Shown piece by piece: positions 25,135 through 33,870 of a DNA stretch of 64,000 nt. Positions within the stretch are counted from its first letter, which is position 1. Each line of letters begins with the position of its first letter. The DNA comes from Roseomonas sp. (GTDB lineage Bacteria > Pseudomonadota > Alphaproteobacteria > Acetobacterales > Acetobacteraceae): assembly GCA_020249925.1 (NCBI GenBank), contig JADCER010000003.1, positions 124,001 to 188,000 on the forward strand, written 5' to 3'. A model generated the notes under the pieces. The model was not told the origin of the DNA and did not search any database. It worked only from the letters and a program-made list of their open reading frames with translations. The translations under genes and the position numbers were made by a program.

Positions 25135-26562
25135 ATGATGGATGCGCTGCCCGGCACGCTGACCGATGCGGATAGCAAAAACCAGGCGCCGATTTCCGCC
25201 CAATTGGCTGGCTTCGCCGCAAAGCTCCGCGCCGAAGAAATCCCCGCCGATGTGATCGAACAAGCCAAGCGCCATATGCTGGATTGCCTTGGCATCGCGC
25301 TCGCCTCCACCAGTTTTGATTTCGCGCACCGCACGGCCAATGCGCTGCAAAGCCTCGCCGGCGCAGGCGCACATCCCGTGATTGGCTATGCCATGCGGCT
25401 GCCGCTCCGCGATGCCGTGATGCTGAATGGCACGCTGATGCATGGGCTAGATTTTGACGATACGCATTCCGATGCTGTGGTGCATGGCTCGGCCAGTGCC
25501 GTGCCAACCGCCCTTGGCATGGCGCGCGAACATGGCGCGAATGGCATGGAAGCCTTGCTGGCCTATATCATCGGCATTGAAGCATCATCGCGCATTGGTG
25601 CGGCAGCGCAGGGTGCTTTCCATCAGCTTGGCTTTCACCCAACCGGCATGGTTGGCGCCTTTGGCGCCTCGCTCACCGCCGGGCGGCTTGCGGGCGCAAC
25701 AGCCGCGCAAATGGCGGCAGCGCAGGGCGTTATTCTTTCCATGGCGGCGGGGTCGCTTGAGTTTTTGGAAGATGGGTCCTGGACCAAGCGCATTCATCCC
25801 GGCTGGGCGGGGGTTTGCGGCATTACCGCAACCGCGCTGGCGCGCGCTGGCTTCAAGGCGCCGCCGGCGGCTTATGAAGGCCGCTTTGGTCTGTTCCGCA
25901 CCTATCTGGGTGGCAAGGCGCCGGCCGGCTTTGCCGCGCGCTGCACGGAAGCACTCGGCGATTTGTGGGAATTCCGCAATGTCGCGCTGAAGCCTTATCC
26001 CTGCTGCCATTTCAATCATGCGATTGCGGATGCAACCCTTGCCCTCAGGCGCAAACACGGCCTGACGCCGGAGATGATCCGCAGCATGACCGCGCTGCTT
26101 TCCCCCGGCCAATACAAGATTGTCTGCCAGCCGGAAGAAGCGAAAAAGGCGCCGGCCAATTCCTATGACGCGCAATTCAGCATCCATTATACCATGGCCG
26201 CTTCCATTGTGCATGACCGCTTCACGCTGAATGAACTGGATGAACAGGCGATCCGCGATCCGCGCGTTTTGGAACTTTGCCAACGCGCGCATTACGGCGA
26301 AGACCCGGCTTCACGCTTCCCGCGCTACTATTCCGGTGAGGTGGTGATCGAGACCACCGATGGTCGCACGCTGCGCCATCGGGAGGAATTCAATCGCGGC
26401 TCGGACGGTCAGCCTTTGAGTGCCGCGGATGTCGAACAGAAATTCCGCGACAATGCCGGGCGCGTGATGTCACCCGCGCGTATCGAGCGTGTGATTGACC
26501 TTGCTATGTCACTCGACAAGGCAGAGAGCGTGGTGGCGCTGACAGAGGAGCTGACGGGCTAA
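25135..26562 (+). CDS. MmgE/PrpD family protein
   Basis: 475 residues from the ATG at 25135, preceded by AGGAGG. Family features: QLAGFAAKLRAEEIPADVIEQAKRHMLDCLGIALAS, the HGLDFDDTHSDAVVHGSASAVPTALGMAREHG segment at about 100-132, and KPYPCCHFNHAIADA. The family includes 2-methylcitrate dehydratase PrpD and cis-aconitate decarboxylase, so it acts on C4-C6 di- or tricarboxylates. First gene of a five-gene operon. PA0881 in the Pseudomonas aeruginosa itaconate cluster is of the same family (from memory of that cluster). Confidence 0.88.
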   Translation: MMDALPGTLTDADSKNQAPISAQLAGFAAKLRAEEIPADVIEQAKRHMLDCLGIALASTSFDFAHRTANALQSLAGAGAHPVIGYAMRLPLRDAVMLNGTLMHGLDFDDTHSDAVVHGSASAVPTALGMAREHGANGMEALLAYIIGIEASSRIGAAAQGAFHQLGFHPTGMVGAFGASLTAGRLAGATAAQMAAAQGVILSMAAGSLEFLEDGSWTKRIHPGWAGVCGITATALARAGFKAPPAAYEGRFGLFRTYLGGKAPAGFAARCTEALGDLWEFRNVALKPYPCCHFNHAIADATLALRRKHGLTPEMIRSMTALLSPGQYKIVCQPEEAKKAPANSYDAQFSIHYTMAASIVHDRFTLNELDEQAIRDPRVLELCQRAHYGEDPASRFPRYYSGEVVIETTDGRTLRHREEFNRGSDGQPLSAADVEQKFRDNAGRVMSPARIERVIDLAMSLDKAESVVALTEELTG

Positions 26563-26601
26563 ATCCGGCGCACTTTTTGTGTTGGGGAAGGAAGCAAAAG
26601 C

Positions 26602-27090
26602 GTGACGATTATAGCCGGCCGGGAACGCGGCAATTTCCTGGAGGATTTTGCACCGGGCCAGGTGTTTGAACATTGGCCCGGTCGTACGATTACAGACGCC
26701 GATAATATCCAATTCAGCCTGTTGACCATGAACCAGCATCCCATGCATTGCGATGCTGATTTCGCGTCCCGCTCTGAATTCGGCAAGCCCTTGGTCAATT
26801 CCGCCCTCACGCTCGCGATCGTGACGGGCATGACGGTGGCCGATATTTCCTTCAATGCCATTGCCAATCTGGGCTGGAAGGATATTGCGCTGACCGCGCC
26901 GGTGTTTCCGGGGGATACGATTTATGCACGCACCACGGTCACCGATGTGCGCGCCAGTAAATCCCGCCCCAATCAGGGCATCGTGACCACCAGGACCGAA
27001 GGCTACAAGGCCGATGGTACGGTATTTCTTTCCTTTGAACGGGTGAGCCTGGTGCCCAAGCGCGGCGCCGGCGTGAAGGCAACAAAATGA
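26602..27090 (+). CDS. MaoC family dehydratase, probable itaconyl/mesaconyl-CoA hydratase
   Basis: 162 residues with a GTG start at 26602 (GGAAGGAAG upstream). Hotdog fold. The active-site segment SLLTMNQHPMHCDADFA carries Asn44-x2-Pro47-x-His49, the pattern of the MaoC hydratases acting on C5-dicarboxyl-CoA esters; second block ALTAPVFPGDTIYARTTVTDVRASKSRP. In itaconate degradation the Ich enzyme of this family hydrates itaconyl-CoA to citramalyl-CoA. Its stop overlaps the next ATG by 4 bases, so it is translated together with the acyl-CoA dehydrogenase. Confidence 0.82.
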   Translation: MTIIAGRERGNFLEDFAPGQVFEHWPGRTITDADNIQFSLLTMNQHPMHCDADFASRSEFGKPLVNSALTLAIVTGMTVADISFNAIANLGWKDIALTAPVFPGDTIYARTTVTDVRASKSRPNQGIVTTRTEGYKADGTVFLSFERVSLVPKRGAGVKATK

Positions 27091-28238
27091 GCGATTTGGA
27101 CGAACAGGAAAAACTGGTACTCGATTCCGTCAAGCGGTTTCTGGAACGCCATGTGCGGCCCGTGGCGTCCAAGCTTGAACATGAAGACGCCTATCCGCAT
27201 GAAATTGTCGCGCGCATGAAGGAGATGGGGCTGTTTGGCGCCATCATCCCGCAGGAATTCGGCGGGCTGGGCCTCAGGCCCTCCACCTATGCGCGGATCA
27301 TTGAATTGATCTCCGAGGAATGGATGTCGGTCTCCGGCATCCTGAATTCGCACCTGATCATGGCGCGGATCGTGGACAAGATGGGCACGGCAGAACAGCG
27401 CGCGCGTTTCCTGCCGCAATTCGCAACCGGAGAATTGCGCGGTGGGCTTGCCTTGACGGAACCGGATTGCGGGACGGATTTGCAGGCCATTCGCACCGTG
27501 GCGCGGCGCGATGGTGATGATTACATCATCAATGGCACGAAAACCTGGATCAGTAATGGCATTGAAGGCAGCTGCTTTGCGCTGCTGGTCAAGACGGATC
27601 TGACTGCAACGCCGCGCCATCATGGCATGGCGATGTTCATCGCCGAAAAAGGCCCAGGCTTCACGGTTTCCCGCAAGCTCGAAAAGCTTGGCTATAAGGG
27701 AATTGATAGCGCGGAGCTGGTCTTCACCGATTACCGTATCCCGGCTGATCGGCTGATTGGCGGTGTGGAGGGCAAGGGCCTCGCTTGCGCCATTGCCGGG
27801 CTGGAACTCGGGCGCGTCAATGTCGCCGCACGTGGTGTGGGTGTAGCCAAGCGCGCGCTGGATGAAGCCGTGCGTTATTCGCAGCAGCGCAAAACCTTCG
27901 GCAAATTCATCCATGAACACCAAGCCATTGCGCTGAAATTGGCCGATATGGCGGTGCGCGTGGAAGCGGCACGGCTGCTCACCGAAAAAGCCGCGCATGC
28001 CTTGGATCGCGGTGATCGTTCGGATTATGAGGCCGGGATGGCGAAGCTTTTCGCGACCGAAGCGGCGGTGGAAAACAGCCTGGAAGCCATGCGCATTCAT
28101 GGCGGTTATGGCTATTCCAAGGAATTCGTCGTGGAACGGCTCTATCGCGATGCGCCGCTTTTGGTGATTGGTGAGGGCACCAATGAAATCCAGCGCCTGG
28201 TGATCGCGAAGCGCCTGATCGAAAAGAACCCGATCTGA
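27087..28238 (+). CDS. Acyl-CoA dehydrogenase
   Basis: 383 residues, the standard ACAD length. Seen: ALTEPDCGTDLQAIRT (flavin/substrate loop, about 130-145), ITGTKTW-like INGTKTWISNG, RVNVAARGVGVAKRALDEAVRYSQQRKTFGK, GGYGYSKEFVVERLYRD, and EGTNEIQR with the catalytic base Glu363. It oxidises an acyl-CoA with transfer of electrons to ETF. Overlaps both neighbours (ATGA at its start, TGATG at its end). PA0879 in the P. aeruginosa itaconate cluster is also an ACAD of unknown role. Confidence 0.92.
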   Translation: MSDLDEQEKLVLDSVKRFLERHVRPVASKLEHEDAYPHEIVARMKEMGLFGAIIPQEFGGLGLRPSTYARIIELISEEWMSVSGILNSHLIMARIVDKMGTAEQRARFLPQFATGELRGGLALTEPDCGTDLQAIRTVARRDGDDYIINGTKTWISNGIEGSCFALLVKTDLTATPRHHGMAMFIAEKGPGFTVSRKLEKLGYKGIDSAELVFTDYRIPADRLIGGVEGKGLACAIAGLELGRVNVAARGVGVAKRALDEAVRYSQQRKTFGKFIHEHQAIALKLADMAVRVEAARLLTEKAAHALDRGDRSDYEAGMAKLFATEAAVENSLEAMRIHGGYGYSKEFVVERLYRDAPLLVIGEGTNEIQRLVIAKRLIEKNPI

Positions 28239-29446
28239 TGGCTGATCGGCCCCTGCCGCTGGATGGCGTGACCATTCTGGCGGTTGAGCAATATGGCGCC
28301 GGGCCCTTCGGATCCATGCTGCTTGCCGATATGGGTGCTGAGGTCATCAAAATCGAAAACCCGGCCGAGGGTGGTGATGTTGGGCGCTCCGTCGGCCCCT
28401 ATTATTTCGGGCCGGGCGATAGCCATTTCCACCATGCTTTCAATCGCAATAAGCGCAGCCTCGCGCTCAATCTGAAACACCCCGAAGGCATGGTGATCCT
28501 GCGCCAATTGGTGGGCCATGCGGATGCCGTTTTGGATAATCTGCGCGGTGATCAGCCGGATAAGCTTGGCCTGACCTATGAGGCCCTGAAGGAAGTCAAC
28601 CCACGCATCGTCTGCGCGCATCTTTCCGCCTATGGCCGGCAGGGGTCGCGCAAATCCTGGCCTGGCTATGATTATCTGATGCAAGCGGAAGCGGGCTATC
28701 TTTCCCTGACCGGTGAACCGGACGGCCCGCCGGCGCGCTTTGGTCTTTCGGTTGTGGATATGATGACCGGGCTGATGACGGCCTTCGCGCTCGTATCTGG
28801 CGTTGTCGGCGCGCGTGCGACAGGACGCGGCATGGATGTGGATGTCAGCCTGTTTGACACGGCACTGCACAATCTTTCCTACCTGGCCACCTGGTATTTG
28901 AATGGCGGGCATGTGCAGGGGCGGGAACCGCGCGGGTCGCATCCATCACTCACGCCATCGCAGCTTTATCGCACGCAGGATGGTTGGATTTTCCTGATGT
29001 GCAATAAGGAAAAATTCTGGCCTGCCCTGGCCGAGGCCTTGGGCCGCCCGGAATGGGCAGATGATCCGCGTTTCGCCAGCTTCAAGGCGCGGCTCGCCAA
29101 TCGCGCGCTGGTCACGCAAATCCTGGATGAGGCGCTATCGCAAAAAACCACTACCGAATGGCTGGCGCTGTTTGGTGGCCGCGTGCCGGCCGCGCCGGTG
29201 TTTGATGTGGCGCAGGCCTTGGAAAATCCCTTCGCGCAGGAACAACAGGCGGTTGCGGATTTCGCACGCCGCGAAGGTGGCGATCCGGTGCGCATGCTGA
29301 CCGGGCCGGTGCGCGTAGCAGGTGCACGCCCCCCCACCAAAGCCGCACCGGCGCTTGGTGCTGATACCGCAGATATCCTTACAAAACGCCTTGGCCTTGA
29401 TGCCGAGGCTATCAAGAAACTCAGGGAAAAGGGAACGATCACATGA
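28238..29446 (+). CDS. CaiB/BaiF family CoA-transferase, probable itaconate/C5-dicarboxylate CoA-transferase
   Basis: 402 residues. Class III CoA-transferase with LDGVTILAVEQYGAGPFGSMLLADMGAEVIKIE, NRNKRSLALNLK, SAYGRQGSRKSWPGYDYLMQAEAG and the catalytic Asp174 in SVVDMMTGLM. It would activate the acid with succinyl-CoA. Fully embedded in the operon by overlapping start and stop codons. Specificity for itaconate is inferred only from neighbours (hydratase, lyase, MmgE/PrpD). It is distinct from the CoA-transferase at 1.5-2.7 kb. Confidence 0.85.
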   Translation: MADRPLPLDGVTILAVEQYGAGPFGSMLLADMGAEVIKIENPAEGGDVGRSVGPYYFGPGDSHFHHAFNRNKRSLALNLKHPEGMVILRQLVGHADAVLDNLRGDQPDKLGLTYEALKEVNPRIVCAHLSAYGRQGSRKSWPGYDYLMQAEAGYLSLTGEPDGPPARFGLSVVDMMTGLMTAFALVSGVVGARATGRGMDVDVSLFDTALHNLSYLATWYLNGGHVQGREPRGSHPSLTPSQLYRTQDGWIFLMCNKEKFWPALAEALGRPEWADDPRFASFKARLANRALVTQILDEALSQKTTTEWLALFGGRVPAAPVFDVAQALENPFAQEQQAVADFARREGGDPVRMLTGPVRVAGARPPTKAAPALGADTADILTKRLGLDAEAIKKLREKGTIT

Positions 29447-30435
29447 TGAAGTTGACGCGGCGCGATCTATTCGCAGCCTCTGCTATTCTTGCCGCGCCGG
29501 CGATTGGTCGCGCGCAGGCGGCCTATCCCAATCGGCCGGTACGCTTCGTCGTGCCTTTCCCGCCCGGCAATATGTCGGATTTGATCAGCCGCCTGATGGT
29601 GGACGAAATGGCCAATCGCGGCGGCGTGCAGATTGTGGTGGATAACCGCGCTGGCGCCACGGGTGCCATCGGCATTCAGGCGGTCAGCCGCAGCACGCCC
29701 GATGGCTATACGCTGCTGATGAGTTCCAATTCGCCACTGGTCGTGAACCCCGCCGTCACGCGCAACCTGCCCTTTGATGTCACGAAGGACCTGGTGCCGA
29801 TTGGCCTTGTCGGATGGACCACGTTTTTGATTGTGGTACCGCCGGATTTCCCGGCGAATACGCTGGCCGAAGCCATCGCGCTGTTCCGCGCCAATCCCAC
29901 GCGCTACATCGCCTGCAATCCGGGTGCGGGCACTTTCGGCAATCTGGTGACGGAACAAATCTTCCGCGCGGTCGGCATCAAGATGGAACAGGTGCCCTAT
30001 CGCGGCAGTGCGCAGGCGCTATTGGATATGCAGCAAGGCCGCGTGCATTTCATGGTGGATGCCATGACCAGCGCCTTGCCGCAGGTGCAGGGCAAGGCGG
30101 TGAAGGCACTCGCTGTTCTGGCCAATCGCCGTTCGCCCTTGGCGCCGGAAATCCCCACACTCGCTGAATCCGGCATGCCGGAATTGGCGCCACTTGAATC
30201 CATGGCCTGGAGCGGGCTGCTCGGCCCCGTCGGTACACCGCCCGAGGTGATCAGCTTCTGGAATCGCGCCATCACCGCCATGCAGAATGATGCGGCACTG
30301 GTGCGGCGCTTCGCTTCCATCAATGTGGAAATGGCACCGCCCTCGCCGCCGGAAAAGCTTGGTGAGATGGTGCGCACCGAACTCGCGCGGTGGACCCGTG
30401 TGGCGCAGGAAGCGAATATCACCGTGGGCGGGTGA
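29443..30435 (+). CDS. Bug/TctC family receptor with Tat-type signal
   Basis: 330 residues. The N-terminus MMKLTRRDLFAASAILAAPAIGRAQA has a twin-arginine motif (TRRDLF), so it may be exported folded, unlike the other Bug receptor here. The mature part has VRFVVPFPPGNMSDLISRLMVDEM, VDNRAGATGAIG and DGYTLLMSSNSP, typical of Bug proteins. It overlaps the CoA-transferase stop by 4 bases, so it is the last gene of the operon and probably binds the pathway's carboxylate in the periplasm. No tctAB is encoded nearby. Confidence 0.9.
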   Translation: MMKLTRRDLFAASAILAAPAIGRAQAAYPNRPVRFVVPFPPGNMSDLISRLMVDEMANRGGVQIVVDNRAGATGAIGIQAVSRSTPDGYTLLMSSNSPLVVNPAVTRNLPFDVTKDLVPIGLVGWTTFLIVVPPDFPANTLAEAIALFRANPTRYIACNPGAGTFGNLVTEQIFRAVGIKMEQVPYRGSAQALLDMQQGRVHFMVDAMTSALPQVQGKAVKALAVLANRRSPLAPEIPTLAESGMPELAPLESMAWSGLLGPVGTPPEVISFWNRAITAMQNDAALVRRFASINVEMAPPSPPEKLGEMVRTELARWTRVAQEANITVGG

Positions 30436-30441
30436 ACCCGC
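30428..30441 (+). terminator. Short hairpin over the operon end
   Basis: GCGGG (30428-30432), TGAA loop, CCCGC (30437-30441), overlapping the TGA stop of the Bug receptor gene. Stem only 5 bases; weak support as a terminator between convergent genes. Confidence 0.35.
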
Positions 30442-30450
30442 TTCTGCGCA

Positions 30451-30828
30451 TCAATTCAGGAAGGGATTGCCCCCGCGCGGGCCGCGTGTGCGTGGCCCGT
30501 AATGGCGCGCCAGATAATCAACTATGGTATCGCGGAATTCGCCTTCCAGCGCATTCATGCCGTGCTTTTCCGTCATCCAATCCATCAGCTCATCCCAGCG
30601 TTCGCGCGTGAAGGCGCTGCGGCGGATCAGCGCGGTGTTGTGGCAGGCGGTGCAATAGCCAAAAACCTCTGACCGGCCTTCTCCTTCCGCCAGCACGGTT
30701 TCCTCCTCCTGCTGCTCGGCCAGGGCGGCAGTGGTTTCCGCCTGGCGCCGCGCCAGATCAGGCGTTTGCGCGATGGTGGCCGATGCAAACAAAAGCACCG
30801 CCACCGCCGCATATTGCAGCAAGCGCAT
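30451..30828 (-). CDS. Cytochrome c subunit of a sulfite dehydrogenase-like enzyme
   Basis: 125 residues from the ATG at 30828. Signal peptide about 1-20, then an acidic helix (ALAEQQEEETVLAEGEGR) and a single heme c site CTACH at 59-63. The region after it (RERWDELMDWMTEKHGMNAL) contains a Met that could be the distal heme ligand. It starts 8 bases after the stop of the molybdopterin subunit, so the pair looks like SorAB: the catalytic subunit passes electrons to this monoheme cytochrome in the periplasm. Confidence 0.8.
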   Translation of the reverse strand: MRLLQYAAVAVLLFASATIAQTPDLARRQAETTAALAEQQEEETVLAEGEGRSEVFGYCTACHNTALIRRSAFTRERWDELMDWMTEKHGMNALEGEFRDTIVDYLARHYGPRTRGPRGGNPFLN

Positions 30829-30836
30829 AGGCTGCT

Positions 30837-32141
30837 TCAGCCGATCAGAATGGCGACACGGCTGATCGGATTGGCCGCATAGCCTTGCGGATTCCAATTG
30901 GCCGCGACATGCGGCTGCATGCGGCCATTGCTATCGGTCGCCCGATACCAGATCTCATAATACCCATCGGATGGCAGCGCGATGCGGCCCTGCCAGCGCT
31001 GCCAGGCATAGCGATTGGGTGGGGGCGCCACCTGCATCGCCTGCCAGCTTTGCCCGAAATCGCTGGAGACATGCACATCCCGGACCGTCAAATCCCCCGC
31101 CCAGGCATGGCCGCGAATATCCAGGCTGCGCGTACCCGCGGGCAGGCGTGTGCCATGGGCATGGCTGCTGAGGACGGAGCGCACGGGCATGCTCTCCATC
31201 TCCACGAAATCCGCGCCATTATTGCGGCTGCCCGGCACAATCGGCGTCACGGGGATGCGATAGGATGTGCCGCCCATGCCGCGCCCGGTATGGGGCGTGT
31301 TGCGCAATTCAAGCCGGGTGAACCATTTCTGGCTGAGCGAGCCCGGCCAGCCGGGCACAATCAGCCGCGCCGGCGCGCCATGAAGCTGCGGAATGGCCGC
31401 GCCATTCATGCGAAAGCAGATCAGCGTATCCTCATCCATCGCTTTCTCGATCCGCATGCCGCGGCTGATCGCCGGGCCTTGCGCGGAAAGATGCGTATCG
31501 GCGCCATGCTGGCCGGTGAATTTGGCGCCATCCTTCACGCCGGCGGCGCGCAGCACATCGCGCAGCCTCACACCGGTCCATTCCGCGTTTGAGACGGCGC
31601 CATTACCCCATTGATTGCCCGCTGCTTGCGGGGAGAAGGCAGAACGCCCATTGCCACCGCATTCCATTTGCAGCCGGCGCGTCACAACCTCAAAGCGCTG
31701 TTCAAGCTCCGCGATGGAAAGCTCAAGCGGGGTATTCACTTCCCCGTCAATGCGGATTTTCCAGGCGCGCGGATCGGCCACCGGGTCTGGCGTATTGCCG
31801 TTGTTCCGGATGAAGAACTTGTCGGCGGGCGTGATCGGGTCATCCAGCAAATGTTCCGGCGTTTCGGCGCAAAGCGGGCGTTCGCCCTGCATGATCAGCG
31901 GCGCCTTGCCTTCCATTTGCAGCAATTGCGGCTGATTGCCGCCCTGCGCCAAGGCAGCCGGCACCAGCCCGCTTGGCATATGCCGCCCGAAGGGAATGGT
32001 GGTGCCAAGCGCAGCGCCCATGGCGGCCAGCGCGGCCCCTTGCAGCGCCCCGCGCCGGCCCCAAACCAGCGCATCGGCCCTTTCGGGGTCATCGCGATAG
32101 AGTTCCTGGAATGAACGTTCCGGCAGCTTCTTTTGGGCCAT
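30837..32141 (-). CDS. Periplasmic molybdopterin sulfite dehydrogenase-like catalytic subunit (SorA/SoxC type)
   Basis: 434 residues from the ATG at 32141 (GAGGGAGG upstream). N-terminal segment RADALVWGRRGALQGAALAAMGAALG holds an RR pair at 29-30 and resembles a Tat signal with a long n-region. The sulfite-oxidase molybdopterin domain includes LQMECGGNGRSAF with Cys161 as Mo ligand, HGAPARLIVPGWPGSLSQKWFTRLEL, and a C-terminal dimerisation domain (DLTVRDVHVSSDFGQSWQ). It oxidises sulfite or a related sulfur compound. Paired with the cytochrome gene just downstream. No other sox genes are near, which favours SorA over SoxC. Confidence 0.85.
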   Translation of the reverse strand: MAQKKLPERSFQELYRDDPERADALVWGRRGALQGAALAAMGAALGTTIPFGRHMPSGLVPAALAQGGNQPQLLQMEGKAPLIMQGERPLCAETPEHLLDDPITPADKFFIRNNGNTPDPVADPRAWKIRIDGEVNTPLELSIAELEQRFEVVTRRLQMECGGNGRSAFSPQAAGNQWGNGAVSNAEWTGVRLRDVLRAAGVKDGAKFTGQHGADTHLSAQGPAISRGMRIEKAMDEDTLICFRMNGAAIPQLHGAPARLIVPGWPGSLSQKWFTRLELRNTPHTGRGMGGTSYRIPVTPIVPGSRNNGADFVEMESMPVRSVLSSHAHGTRLPAGTRSLDIRGHAWAGDLTVRDVHVSSDFGQSWQAMQVAPPPNRYAWQRWQGRIALPSDGYYEIWYRATDSNGRMQPHVAANWNPQGYAANPISRVAILIG

Positions 32142-32274
32142 GGCGGCGCCTCCCTCATGTTTTGCTTGGACGTAGTTTTGCCCCATCTGGCAGCGCGATG
32201 GCAAGCAAAAGCGCTGCCCCCCTTTTCCGCCCAGCCCAAAGCCTGCAAGCTGGCGCAACGACAGGAGAAACCCC

Positions 32275-33222
32275 ATGCAAAAGATCGAATTGGGCCGTTC
32301 CGGCATTTTCGTCCCGCCCGTGATTTTCGGCTGCAATGTCTTCGACTGGACCTTGGACAAGGCACAATCCTTCCGGATTTTGGATGAACTGGTGGAACGC
32401 GGGCTCAATGCGCTCGATACTGCGGATGTCTATGCCTATTGGGTGCCCGGCAATAAGGGCGGCGAGTCCGAGACCATCATGGGCGAATGGCTGAAGGCAC
32501 GCGGGCGGCGGCATGATGTGCTGATCCTGTCCAAGGCGGGGATGGAAATGCCCGGCATCGGCAAGGGGCTCTCGCCCGCCTACCTGGCCAGCGCCATTGA
32601 AGCTTCCTTGAAGCGCTTGGGGACGGATGTGATTGATCTCTATCAGTCCCACCGCGATGATGAATCAGTGCCGCAGGAAGAAACGCTCGCGGCCTTTGAC
32701 ACGATGATCAAGGCGGGCAAGGTGCGCGCGATTGGCGCTTCCAATTTCTCCGCCGCGCGCTTCAAGGAAGCGCTGGAGATCAGCAGGAAGCATGGCTTGC
32801 CGCGCTATCAGACCATGCAGCCGCATTACAATCTGCTGGAACGCGGCATTGAAGCGGATATGCTGCCGCTTTGCGCCGCTGAAGGCGTGGGCGTAATCCC
32901 GTATTATTCGCTGGCCTCAGGCTTTCTGTCCGGCAAATACCGGTCAGAGGCTGACCTCGGCAAAAGCCCGCGCGGGGCACGGGGGGCGGGGAAATACCTG
33001 AATGACAAAGGGTTGAAGGTGCTGGCCGCTTTGGACAAGGTGGCAGCGCGTATGGGCGCCACGCCCGCACAAGTTGCACTCGCTTGGTTCAAGGGCCGCC
33101 CTGGGCTGGCGGCGCCGATTGCGAGTGCCACCACTTCCGCGCAAGTGACTGACCTTGCGAAGGCCGCGGCGCTGAGCCTGGATGCGGCGGCGGTCGCGGA
33201 ATTGGATGCGGCCAGCGCGTAA
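32275..33222 (+). CDS. Aldo/keto reductase
   Basis: 315 residues; ribosome site ACAGGAGA before the ATG. TIM barrel with the catalytic tetrad Asp48, Tyr53, Lys87 and His126 (NALDTADVYAYW, LSKAG, YQSHRDDE). Similar to the YajO/general-stress AKR group that uses NADPH. The substrate is not predictable. The last 18 bases of the gene, with the following 7, recur at 35837-35861, marking the left edge of the accessory island. Confidence 0.9.
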   Translation: MQKIELGRSGIFVPPVIFGCNVFDWTLDKAQSFRILDELVERGLNALDTADVYAYWVPGNKGGESETIMGEWLKARGRRHDVLILSKAGMEMPGIGKGLSPAYLASAIEASLKRLGTDVIDLYQSHRDDESVPQEETLAAFDTMIKAGKVRAIGASNFSAARFKEALEISRKHGLPRYQTMQPHYNLLERGIEADMLPLCAAEGVGVIPYYSLASGFLSGKYRSEADLGKSPRGARGAGKYLNDKGLKVLAALDKVAARMGATPAQVALAWFKGRPGLAAPIASATTSAQVTDLAKAAALSLDAAAVAELDAASA

Positions 33223-33230
33223 GGCGCTGG
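33206..33230 (+). repeat. Left copy of the island boundary repeat
   Basis: 25 bases spanning the aldo/keto reductase stop codon (ATGCGGCCAGCGCGTAAG then CGCTGG after one variable base) that recur at 35837-35861 with a single mismatch. The two copies bracket about 2.6 kb of foreign-looking genes. Confidence 0.75.
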
Positions 33231-33284
33231 GGGAAGCAAAGTGTTTGTGTCATTGCGTCCGCCAAACGCTACCTGGTGTAGGTC

Positions 33285-33740
33285 ATGACGTTTAGTGAAC
33301 GGCGCCTCGCCATCCTGGCGATCGTTATTGGCTTGGTAGGCGTTCTGCCCTTTCTACCGGCGATAGCAATGCTGACTGGGCACACAAGGCTTTTTTTGGT
33401 TCTCTCGATTCTCAGCTGGCCCTCGGATAGCTTTTTTCGGGCTCTCGCCTTTCTGGCGAAAGAATCACCGTATAATGTTTCCAATGCGCGCTTCTATTTT
33501 GACTGGTTCATCGCCCCAACGCTCTTGCTCTGGGGGCTTCTGAAAATCCAACGCAATGAACAGGCGCGCTTTTGGATTATCGTTGGAACCTGTGTGCTAT
33601 GCGCCGCCACGTTGCCCTTTGTGCTGGGCTTCATGCTCATTCTGCCGCTTTTTCTATGCGGTTTTCTTCCCATGGCCATACGCTTCAAAAACCGCGACAG
33701 AACGAAACGTCTTGGTCCTGAGGATGGGCAGGCTCCGTGA
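33285..33740 (+). CDS. Small integral membrane protein, unknown
   Basis: 151 residues with four likely membrane helices (about 8-30, 35-58, 70-86 and 96-130) and a positively charged C-terminal tail (RFKNRDRTKR). I do not recognise a family. Base composition is visibly less GC-rich than neighbours. It lies between the aldo/keto reductase end and a truncated copy of the DUF3297 gene end, so it is part of the inserted island. No clear ribosome site precedes the ATG. Confidence 0.55.
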   Translation: MTFSERRLAILAIVIGLVGVLPFLPAIAMLTGHTRLFLVLSILSWPSDSFFRALAFLAKESPYNVSNARFYFDWFIAPTLLLWGLLKIQRNEQARFWIIVGTCVLCAATLPFVLGFMLILPLFLCGFLPMAIRFKNRDRTKRLGPEDGQAP

Positions 33741-33804
33741 TGAGCGTTCTAACCGGTTGGCCAAAACGCCGTATGGATAGCCTCTGCCGTCAGCGCGTGA
33801 TCGT

Positions 33805-33870
33805 CCCTACCGCAAATAGGGCTCCACTGTCCCGGTCAGCTTCATGGTCAGCGGCTTGCCGCTACGATCC
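33805..33870 (-). pseudogene. Truncated copy of the DUF3297 gene 3' end
   Basis: 66 bases nearly identical to 35869-35934. On the minus strand they encode DRSGKPLTMKLTGTVEPYLR and a stop, matching the C-terminus of the intact DUF3297 protein. The upstream part of the gene is missing. A few bases matching the aldo/keto reductase end (AGCGCGTGA at 33792-33800) precede it, so this is a decayed third copy of the junction. Confidence 0.8.
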
